A stretch of DNA of 5,079 nt from contig CANHNG010000168.1 of the NCBI GenBank assembly GCA_947461915.1, positions 1 to 5,079 of the forward strand. The letters run 5' to 3'. Shown here piece by piece: positions 1 through 5,079 of the stretch. The notes under the pieces are model-generated. The model ran no database searches. It was not told the DNA's origin and saw nothing but the letters and a program-made list of their open reading frames with translations. The stretch is from Flavobacteriaceae bacterium. Its GTDB lineage: Bacteria > Bacteroidota > Bacteroidia > Flavobacteriales > Flavobacteriaceae. The position numbers and the translations under genes were made by a program. Every line of letters begins with the position of its first letter. Position 1 is the stretch's first letter.

Positions 1-1180
1 AGGTTAATGGCAAAGCCGATAAAGTTGCTCCAGAACAAATGGCAGCCACTTGCGTAAAAGTTGGAGCTACACGAGTACCGCAATTCCATGCACCTGCATC
101 GGCTGAGACTGCGACTGAAGTGCTAGTCGTAGTAGGTCCAAAAGCTATAGGAGTAGCATCTCCAGCAGCTGCAAGACCAAATTTAACTTTACCACTTGTA
201 TCGTCATAAGTTAAGTTAGACGAGGCAAGTGCAATAGTAGCACTTACAGTTGAATTGCTATTAGTCACATTAGCACTAATCTTTTGAGCAAGTGAATAAC
301 TAAGAGTTGAACCTATACTAGCCGGAGAACCCCAGTCGCCTGCTGCACTAACATTAGTATTCAATTTATTATCATAAAATAAGGAATTATATATTTTTGT
401 CGTTCCTGAATCTGTTCTTATTACTCCATAATCTTGGTTTGTATGTCCATTAGTATTTTGAAAAAAGGTACAATTGTACGCATTCACAACAGGAGTAGTA
501 CCAGTAACATACAAAGCAGCACCACCTTGTGAAGTAGTAGTACTTGTTGTTTTATTTTTATAAAAAGTACACCCAGTTAATGTAGCAGTAGCACCAGCAC
601 CGATACCAATTGCACCACCATCACGTACGGCAGTATTTTCTTTAAAAAGACAATTCGTAAAAGTCACAGTAGAATTAGAAATATAAATAGCACCAGCAGC
701 AGCTGCTGTGGTACTGGTTATGGTATTTCCATTAAACCTACAATTTTCAAAATTTATAGTAACACCAGCCTGATTAGAGAACAATACAGCTCCCCCTGCT
801 GCTATACTAGAACTCTGCCCAGAAAAAGTGATGTTTTTAAACGTTACGTTTTGGCCACTAGAAGCAGCGTTGATTGTAAACATTCTACTAACACTACCAG
901 TTACACCAGATAGAGTAGAGCCTCCTGCATCACCTTCTATGGTGTATGCGAAAGCTTTAGCTAAATTTTGAGATCCAGCAGCAACAGTTCCCACAACCCT
1001 CAAAACATCGGTTGCTGTATTTATTTGAACTAAAGCAGTAGTCAAACTACCAAAAGCATTAGCTTCACTTGAACCATCACCAGTTCCTGAAGCGGTAGCC
1101 TTAACCCAAACGGTTTGTTGAGAATACAAATTGCCCACTAAAAATAGAAGGCATAAAGTATAGAAAATATTTTTTTTCAT
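1..1180 (-). CDS. Secreted right-handed beta-helix protein with Ig-like domain (3' end outside window)
   Basis: The frame is open from an ATG at 1180-1178 to the left edge (393 codons, no stop), so only the N-terminal part is visible. Residues 1-20 (MKKNIFYTLCLLFLVGNLYS) form a Sec signal peptide, with cleavage likely near S20/Q21. A VWV...GTGDGSS...AFGSLTTAL segment follows (about 24-50), the usual entry into choice-of-anchor/pectate-lyase-like beta-helix proteins. Residues about 110-275 carry a ladder of rungs of the type N-C-x-F-x-x-N-T, with the Cys/Ile/Ser positions at 117, 147, 177, 204, 237 and 266, that is one every 27-33 residues. At about 358-366 a DAGAWNCG segment closes the helix domain. 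PTFTQVAAICSGATLSALPL (about 373-392) then starts an Ig-like/PKD-like module that is often tandemly repeated in flavobacterial surface proteins. Such proteins usually end in a type IX secretion sorting domain, which is not visible here. The role is probably cell-surface adhesion or glycan binding; no catalytic residues are identifiable. No clear Shine-Dalgarno is seen, only an A-rich tract before the ATG. Confidence 0.88.
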   Translation of the reverse strand, partial: MKKNIFYTLCLLFLVGNLYSQQTVWVKATASGTGDGSSEANAFGSLTTALVQINTATDVLRVVGTVAAGSQNLAKAFAYTIEGDAGGSTLSGVTGSVSRMFTINAASSGQNVTFKNITFSGQSSSIAAGGAVLFSNQAGVTINFENCRFNGNTITSTTAAAAGAIYISNSTVTFTNCLFKENTAVRDGGAIGIGAGATATLTGCTFYKNKTTSTTTSQGGAALYVTGTTPVVNAYNCTFFQNTNGHTNQDYGVIRTDSGTTKIYNSLFYDNKLNTNVSAAGDWGSPASIGSTLSYSLAQKISANVTNSNSTVSATIALASSNLTYDDTSGKVKFGLAAAGDATPIAFGPTTTSTSVAVSADAGAWNCGTRVAPTFTQVAAICSGATLSALPLT

Positions 1181-1207
1181 AATCGATTTTTTTTAATTAT
1201 ATTTAGT

Positions 1208-1396
1208 TTAAAATTTATTATACAAATAAAAATTAGTGACCCTTGAGAGTTCATTACCATTTATTTGTTGTCCTGAGGTTTCCCCAGGAGAAGTATCCCT
1301 ACTGGCAGTTCCTGTTTTTACACAGTTGAAAGTAGTAGCCCAGTTGTTAGCGAAACTTACGTTCCAGCTAAAGGTTCTTGAACCTTGACTATATTG
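1208..1396 (-). pseudogene. C-terminal remnant of an unidentified, probably secreted protein
   Basis: This is an open stretch of 62 codons ending in TAA (1210-1208) and preceded directly by an in-frame TGA (1399-1397). It has no ATG, GTG or TTG that could start it. The translation looks like real protein rather than noise: it begins QYSQGSRTFSWNVSFANNW and ends RVTNFYLYNKF, is rich in Ser, Thr, Asn and aromatics, and resembles the last strands of an extracellular beta-sandwich or beta-helix protein. I do not recognise the family. The stop lies 27 bp before the ATG of the beta-helix gene and is in the same frame, as expected for the 3' end of a former upstream neighbour. The simplest reading is a gene whose body was deleted and whose tail survives. 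A chance open frame is possible but less likely given the composition. Confidence 0.5.
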
Positions 1397-1400
1397 TCAA
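1373..1400. repeat. Two adjacent short inverted repeats
   Basis: GGTTC-TT-GAACC (1373-1384) is followed without a gap by TTGAC-TATATT-GTCAA (1385-1400). Both have perfect 5-bp arms. They cover the point where the protein-like reading frame of the gene remnant begins, so they lie at or next to the presumed deletion junction. No function can be assigned; they are short enough to occur by chance. Confidence 0.4.
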
Positions 1401-1505
1401 AAAGGCATCAAAGACCGTGTGTAGAGGCATTCCTCGTCATTTTGGTTTTTTGTAAGAATTGAAATTCTTTTTCATAAATTAATGGTTTTTTGATTAAATA
1501 GTATC

Positions 1506-1527
1506 GGGAACTCTTCCCAATTTTTTT
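1506..1527 (+). terminator. Terminator-like hairpin with T-run (plus strand)
   Basis: GGGAA (1506-1510), loop CTC and TTCCC (1514-1518) form a 5-bp stem, followed two bases later by seven T (1521-1527). The geometry suits a weak intrinsic terminator for plus-strand transcription. No plus-strand gene was found to its left, so it may instead be part of a structured leader read on the minus strand, or a chance structure. Confidence 0.3.
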
Positions 1528-1529
1528 GC

Positions 1530-1544
1530 TTAGGTTGAACCTAA
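1530..1544. promoter_or_regulatory. 15-bp palindrome, possible operator
   Basis: TTAGGTT-G-AACCTAA is a perfect inverted repeat with 7-bp arms around one central base. The near-zero spacer suits a dimeric DNA-binding protein better than an RNA hairpin. It lies 55 bp upstream, in the minus-strand sense, of the leader-like ATG at 1475. The core GGTT/AACC also appears in the GGTTCTTGAACC palindrome at 1373. No regulator is encoded in view, so an operator role is an inference. Confidence 0.35.
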
Positions 1545-1558
1545 AATTTATTTTTTAA

Positions 1559-1585
1559 CTGTTTTTTTTAAAACAGCGTTTTTTT
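1559..1585 (+). terminator. A/T-stem hairpin with T-run (plus strand)
   Basis: CTGTTTT (1559-1565) pairs with AAAACAG (1570-1576) around a TTTT loop, and seven T follow at 1579-1585. It resembles a weak intrinsic terminator on the plus strand. It is the second such structure within 80 bp, and again no plus-strand gene precedes it. The stem has only two G-C pairs, so activity is doubtful. Confidence 0.25.
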
Positions 1586-1640
1586 ATAATCCTTATTTAG
1601 TGAGGTACTTTGGTTTTGACTGTGGATGACCTCGATAAAA

Positions 1641-1670
1641 AATACAAATAGGTTGTATTGACTTTACAAC
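1641..1670. repeat. Overlapping inverted repeats sharing a central arm
   Basis: AATACAA (1641-1647) pairs with TTGTATT (1653-1659) across ATAGG. The overlapping GTTGTA (1652-1657) pairs with TACAAC (1665-1670) across seven bases. The middle arm can pair either left or right but not both, giving mutually exclusive hairpins or three half-sites for a DNA-binding protein. No downstream intact gene makes either use clear. Confidence 0.35.
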
Positions 1671-1911
1671 TTTTAAACTTTCGAACAACTCCCTTTAATT
1701 TTCCTTACTGTTTTAAATCTTTATGAATTTTGCTTTGCATTTTTAATTTTTCACACAGCATTCTACAAGACATTATTTTTTTAAATTGAGTTTGAGGTTA
1801 TCCGTAAAATAAAAATCAACAATGCGATCCATACTGATGAATTCCTCTTTTTTAAGGTTCGTTTATTAACTTAAATTTTAAGATTAATTTTTCACAAATA
1901 AACCAAACGGA

Positions 1912-1944
1912 CATTAATAATTCATTAATAATTCATTAATAATG
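1912..1944. repeat. Three tandem 11-bp direct repeats
   Basis: The unit CATTAATAATT occurs at 1912-1922 and 1923-1933, then a third time at 1934-1944 with its last base changed to G. The array is pure A/T apart from one C per unit and the final G, and it runs into the hairpin at 1940-1969. The periodicity is close to one helical turn, so it could be intrinsically bent DNA, but slippage of low-complexity sequence explains it equally well. Confidence 0.75.
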
Positions 1945-1969
1945 AATTTTTTAATAAAAAAATTCATTA
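1940..1969. repeat. 13-bp perfect AT-rich hairpin
   Basis: TAATGAATTTTTT (1940-1952) and AAAAAATTCATTA (1957-1969) are exact reverse complements around an AATA loop. There is almost no G or C, so the RNA hairpin would be weak. As DNA it could extrude as a cruciform or act as an easily melted region. The ATTCATTA arm repeats the motif of the preceding direct repeats, so both probably arose from the same sequence by duplication and inversion. Confidence 0.65.
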
Positions 1970-2190
1970 ATCAATTAAAAAAAATGCTGTTTTTTTATTG
2001 ATTTAGCAGCTTGCTGCAATCTGTTCTTTACTAATTTCGCAGGTTTTTTGGGCTTTTTCATCAGTTTACGGATTTATATGCTAAACCTCATTTTAAACAA
2101 AATATTCAATTAAATTGAAATAATTTTTTTCGGTTTATCAGCTAAAAATTGAAAATAATAGCAATTAGAAATATAATATAGCTTTTTTAT

Positions 2191-2241
2191 CCTCACCCCA
2201 GCCCTCTCCAAACCTGTCTGCCGACAGGCAGAGGAGAGGGA
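2191..2241. repeat. Nested GC-rich palindromic intergenic repeat
   Basis: An outer stem CCCTCTCC (2202-2209) pairs with GGAGAGGG (2233-2240). Inside it, CCTGTC (2213-2218) pairs with GACAGG (2223-2228) around TGCC, and a competing pairing CTGCC (2218-2222) with GGCAG (2227-2231) is also possible. The flank CCTCACCCCAG plus the outer stem resembles a dispersed extragenic repeat I recall from Bacteroidetes genomes, and the inner palindrome resembles a second one, so this may be one repeat inside another. The GC-rich block stands out sharply from its AT-rich surroundings. It lies about 120 bp after the sulfatase stop and could stabilise or end that transcript, but no T-run follows on the minus strand. 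Confidence 0.7.
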
Positions 2242-2360
2242 GTAAAGATTGGATTATTTTATAAGTTTAAATGAAATACGTTATACTGCATCTAAGTCAT
2301 CTATTTTTTGAATATTTAGGGAAAGATGCTCTCCATAAAGTAATTGGTTTTTCAAAAAAA

Positions 2361-3968
2361 TTAATTTGCCGGTTCTACTCTATAGCGTCTATCTATGCTC
2401 AGTTTTGTCATTTTTTTAAGGGCTTCATCTGACAAATCCATTTTGTATTCTTTTTTCAATTCTTCCAATCTTGTTTTAAGATTTGAAATCAATGCTTTGT
2501 TTGCTGCATTGTCATATACATTATTTACTTCAAAAGGGTCTTTTTTTAAATCGAATAACTCCCAGTTATCCATGTCGTAATAATAATGTATTAATTTATA
2601 GCGTTCCGTTCTTATTCCGTAATGAGGCTGTACATGATGCCAATACGGATATTCGTAATAGTGATAATAAACGGCATCTCTAAGAGGTTTATCCTTTTTG
2701 TTTTCTAGCACTGGTACAAAACTCTTTCCTTGTATGTCTTTAGGAGTTTCGATACCTGCTAAACTCAATAATGTAGGGGCAAAATCTATATTTAAAAGCA
2801 AATCATTGCTCACCGTACCTGCAGCAATATGGTTAGGATAACGCATTAAAAGCGGCATGTGTAAGGATTCTTCATACATAAACCTTTTATCAAACCATCC
2901 GTGTTCTCCTAAATAAAAACCTTGGTCAGAAGTATAAACCACTATTGTATTTTCGGCTAAACCACTTTCATCTAAATACTTTAAAACTTCTCCAACAGCG
3001 TCATCAACACCTTTTACCACACGTAAATAATCCTTTATATAGTGCTGGTATTTCCACTCTTTTCTTTGGGTGTCTGTCATGGTAGAATCCGGCGTCCAAA
3101 ATTCACCATCATTATTACCAAAACTATTCCACGCATTCAGTTGTTCTTCTGATAGTCCTTTAGGAGGTTTAATTTTCAAATCCTTTCTGTTCATGTGGCC
3201 GTCAATTCGCATCCAAGCGTCTTTTGCGGCGGCTCTTCCTTTATAATCATCATTAAAAGTGGTTGGATACGGAATGCTAACATCCTTTAGATAATCTTCA
3301 TAACCAGGTCCAGGCTCCCAAGGGCGATGCGGCGCTTTAAACTGATACATAAGCATAAATGGACTATCCTTTTTTGCTCTGTTTTTTAACCATTTAAGAG
3401 CATCTTCTTTTATTACCGCTGTAGAATGTTTTCCTTTTTCTTCAATAATTTTATTGCCTGTTGCTTCGAAAACAGGATCAAAATAAGTACCCTGACCTTC
3501 TTTATTGAATAATACTTTATAATAATCAAAACCTGTAGGTGCGGTTCCTAGATGCCATTTACCAATTACAGCTGTTTCATAACCCGCACTTTGAAGTAAC
3601 TTCGGAAAAGTTTGTTGTGAACCATCAAAATCACCGCCACCTTCATTTTTAAAAAAACCATTTACATGACTGTATTTTCCGGTAATAATGGAAGCTCTTG
3701 AGGGACCACAAATAGAATTGGTACAAATCATATTATTAAAACGTACCCCTTCCCTAGCGATACGATCTATGTTTGGGGTCGGAGCCACTTTCGCCAAAAA
3801 ACCTTTGTAAGCACTAATGGCGGCCAATGCGTGATCATCTGTCATAATAAACAAGATGTTTGGTTTCTTTTTTGGAATTTTATTTGTGACTACAAATGCC
3901 GTATTACAACTTATCAGTGAAAAAATAAGTACTGTAACTAATAAATAGAAATGATTTTTAGAATTCAT
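2361..3968 (-). CDS. S1 family sulfatase, predicted lipoprotein
   Basis: This is a complete 535-aa formylglycine-dependent sulfatase (alkaline phosphatase superfamily, family S1) that hydrolyses a sulfate ester, probably on a glycan. Residues 1-21 form a lipoprotein signal with lipobox LISC and lipidated C21. The following NTAF has no acidic surface-export motif, so a periplasmic location is likely. Catalytic features are all present: metal-binding D44-D45 in MTDDH, the C87-G-P-S-R91 signature whose Cys is oxidised to formylglycine, G136-K137-W138-H139, H214 in APHRPW, D348-Q349 in TSDQG, H356, and K361 in GWFDKR. The C-terminal part (about 430-510, with YGIRTERYKLIHYY and LFDLKKDP) matches the usual S1 C-terminal subdomain. 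The overall pattern resembles GlcNAc-6-sulfatase-like members, but the substrate and subfamily cannot be fixed by eye. It lies 46 bp after the GH92 gene, probably in one operon. Activity needs a sulfatase-maturing enzyme not in this window. Confidence 0.96.
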   Translation of the reverse strand: MNSKNHFYLLVTVLIFSLISCNTAFVVTNKIPKKKPNILFIMTDDHALAAISAYKGFLAKVAPTPNIDRIAREGVRFNNMICTNSICGPSRASIITGKYSHVNGFFKNEGGGDFDGSQQTFPKLLQSAGYETAVIGKWHLGTAPTGFDYYKVLFNKEGQGTYFDPVFEATGNKIIEEKGKHSTAVIKEDALKWLKNRAKKDSPFMLMYQFKAPHRPWEPGPGYEDYLKDVSIPYPTTFNDDYKGRAAAKDAWMRIDGHMNRKDLKIKPPKGLSEEQLNAWNSFGNNDGEFWTPDSTMTDTQRKEWKYQHYIKDYLRVVKGVDDAVGEVLKYLDESGLAENTIVVYTSDQGFYLGEHGWFDKRFMYEESLHMPLLMRYPNHIAAGTVSNDLLLNIDFAPTLLSLAGIETPKDIQGKSFVPVLENKKDKPLRDAVYYHYYEYPYWHHVQPHYGIRTERYKLIHYYYDMDNWELFDLKKDPFEVNNVYDNAANKALISNLKTRLEELKKEYKMDLSDEALKKMTKLSIDRRYRVEPAN

Positions 3969-4014
3969 GGATTTAATCTAATTAATTGTTTTTTATATTT
4001 TTTTACTCCAATTA

Positions 4015-5079
4015 CTAATTCGGAATTTTAGCATTTTTTCCCCATTCTTTATTTGGGAGTTCCGATAATTCAAGCCTTAATTCACCTCCAGACATTATTT
4101 GGGCGTGGGTTATAAAGGGAGCATCAATTTCAGTATTATTGAGGAAAGCCTTTTGAATGTATTTTTTGGTTTTACTGGCTCCTTTAGCAAGAATTGCGAA
4201 AGTTTTTCCATTTTTTAGATTAATTGTTGTTCTCTCAAATAAAGGACTTGTTATATTATAGTAGGGTTCACCGGGAGTCACAGGATATAAACCCATAGCG
4301 GTAAACACCACAAATGCCGTCATACCTCCCCCATCTTCGTCTCCAGGAATCCCAAATACATTATCTTTGAACCATGTATCTAAAAGAAAACGAGTACGTT
4401 TCTGCGTTTTCCAAGGGGCTCCAAAATAGTTGTACAAGTATGGGATGTGAAACGAAGGTTCATTACCCATAGAAAATTGCCCAACAAGTCCCGTGGAATT
4501 GGACCCATTTATGTAGAAATCGCTCTTACCCATATCAAGAGGCTCTCTAAACAATTGATCCAAACGCGTTTCTGCCCCTTTTTTGCCACCGAGTAATTCC
4601 GTCAATCCAACGATGTCATGTTGCACATCCCAGGCATAGGTCCAGCCATTGTTTTCGTCATAATATTCTCTAAACCCTTTTCCTCCCCCATTTTTTGGGT
4701 CTATCATTACCCAATCGCCGTTAGTGTCTTTTGGCATAAATAAGCGTTTTTCAGGATGCCATAGGGTTTTATAATTTTTGGCTTTTGGAGCAAAAAGAGC
4801 ATAATCATTTTTTTTGCCAAGTTCTTTTGAAAGCTCGGCTAAGGCCCAAAAATCATAGGTAATCCCTAAGGATACTGCTACTGGTTGTCTTTTCTCAAAG
4901 CTGTCCACATTGGGTTCTGTTTCTTTTTCATCTATTTTTAATGATGGAAAATAGCCGTTTTTATGATATATGTCATCAATAGGCAATCGAGGGTTGCCTT
5001 GTCTCCAAGGAATAAAAGTGCCAGCGATTAAATTTTTCTTAATCCCTTCATACGCTTTTTGTACATTATAATTCTTGAG
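4015..5079 (-). CDS. GH92 family alpha-mannosidase, C-terminal part (5' end outside window)
   Basis: The frame is open from the right edge to TAG at 4017-4015, giving 354 residues of a protein whose family is usually about 750 aa. GH92 enzymes are calcium-dependent, inverting exo-alpha-mannosidases. Visible family blocks (visible residue numbers) are ITYDFWALAELSKELG (about 73-88), NNGWTYAWDVQHDIVGL (about 143-159), and GNEPSFHIPYLYNYFG (about 205-220), containing the expected general acid Glu at 207. PGDEDGGGM follows (about 245-253), with the two Asp (247, 249) expected to serve as base and base-assisting residues, then AMGLYPVTPGEPYYN and the C-terminal beta-sandwich with YIQKAFLNN and ELPNKEWG. 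A TTG at 4986-4984 could be mistaken for the start, but family-like sequence (IAGTFIPWRQGNPR) continues upstream of it. The product should be exported, though the signal peptide is out of view. The sulfatase directly downstream suggests a sulfated mannose-containing glycan as substrate. Confidence 0.94.
   Translation of the reverse strand, partial: LKNYNVQKAYEGIKKNLIAGTFIPWRQGNPRLPIDDIYHKNGYFPSLKIDEKETEPNVDSFEKRQPVAVSLGITYDFWALAELSKELGKKNDYALFAPKAKNYKTLWHPEKRLFMPKDTNGDWVMIDPKNGGGKGFREYYDENNGWTYAWDVQHDIVGLTELLGGKKGAETRLDQLFREPLDMGKSDFYINGSNSTGLVGQFSMGNEPSFHIPYLYNYFGAPWKTQKRTRFLLDTWFKDNVFGIPGDEDGGGMTAFVVFTAMGLYPVTPGEPYYNITSPLFERTTINLKNGKTFAILAKGASKTKKYIQKAFLNNTEIDAPFITHAQIMSGGELRLELSELPNKEWGKNAKIPN

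Larger units (their letters stand above)
1397..2360. other. Long AT-rich spacer without an intact gene
   Basis: About 960 bp separate the sulfatase stop from the gene remnant, and no frame on either strand gives a credible complete gene. The stretch is very AT-rich with many homopolymeric A or T runs. It contains a GC-rich nested palindrome, an 11-bp direct repeat next to a hairpin, and a group of inverted repeats at 1506-1670, all listed separately. Short protein-like pieces occur on the minus strand. One is a leader-like MKKNFNSYKKPK (1475-1437, then TGA). Another is a 29-codon piece at 1862-1773 ending DFYFTDNLKLNLKK. They may be relics of lost genes or chance. No tRNA, rRNA or recognisable riboswitch is seen. 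No good match to the Bacteroidetes promoter (TTG about 19 bp before TAnnTTTG) was found on the minus strand by eye. Confidence 0.7.

Noticed and set aside
1217..1222. A TATAAT on the minus strand just upstream of the beta-helix gene as its -10 box.
   Set aside because: Bacteroidetes promoters use TAnnTTTG rather than the enteric -10, no -35 is present at the right spacing, and such hexamers are common in AT-rich DNA.
1942..2001. A plus-strand 19-codon frame (MNFLIKKFINQLKKMLFFY) that could be a small amphipathic peptide.
   Set aside because: It is composed almost entirely of A/T-rich codons from the repeat and hairpin, has no RBS, and no partner gene.
2006..2017. GCAGCTTGCTGC palindrome as the sulfatase terminator.
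   Set aside because: It is more than 340 bp after the stop codon, its stem is very short with a minimal loop, and the nearest T-run on the minus strand is too far away.
2281..2379. A minus-strand 32-codon open piece ending GEHLSLNIQKIDDLDAV, overlapping the sulfatase 3' end.
   Set aside because: It looks protein-like, but it has no convincing start or RBS and overlaps the sulfatase in another frame. At this length chance is the better explanation.
2395..2683. Two plus-strand open frames of 61 and 66 codons.
   Set aside because: Both lie entirely inside the sulfatase gene on the opposite strand, show no family features, and overlap each other in different frames.
4984..4986. TTG as the start codon of a shorter 323-aa GH92 protein.
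   Set aside because: The frame stays open to the right edge and the 31 codons upstream look like GH92 sequence. A 323-aa protein would also lack half of the family's usual length.
1..5079. A new defence, mobile or RNA-based system.
   Set aside because: No nuclease, integrase, reverse transcriptase, toxin-antitoxin pair, CRISPR-like array or structured non-coding RNA with clear support was found. The genes present fit known families.

Overview
The window reads as part of a polysaccharide-degradation region from a low-GC, AT-rich member of the Bacteroidota, most likely a marine or soil Flavobacteriaceae. The evidence is a GH92 and S1 sulfatase gene pair, a lipoprotein signal on the sulfatase, a secreted beta-helix protein carrying an Ig-like/PKD-like module typical of flavobacterial surface proteins, AT-rich spacers, and no strong Shine-Dalgarno sequences. 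Every convincing gene lies on the minus strand, so transcription runs from high to low coordinates.

Layout in transcription order. (1) 5079-4015: the C-terminal 354 residues of a GH92 family exo-alpha-mannosidase, whose N-terminus lies beyond the right edge. (2) After a 46-bp gap, 3968-2361: a complete 535-aa S1 formylglycine-dependent sulfatase with a lipoprotein signal. The two are probably one operon and suggest a pathway for a sulfated alpha-mannoside (sulfated mannan or N-glycan-like material): the sulfatase would remove blocking sulfates and GH92 would release mannose. (3) 2360-1181: about 1.18 kb with no intact gene. It holds a nested GC-rich palindrome, an AT-rich direct repeat next to a hairpin, a cluster of inverted repeats, and a 62-codon stretch without a start codon that looks like the surviving tail of a broken gene. 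(4) 1180-1: the N-terminal 393 residues of a secreted right-handed beta-helix protein that enters an Ig-like repeat at the left edge and continues outside the window.

The beta-helix gene may not be functionally linked to the GH92/sulfatase pair, because the gap between them looks like a site of gene loss. No RNA gene, CRISPR array, insertion sequence or complete novel system could be supported. The most unusual part is the decayed, repeat-rich spacer.
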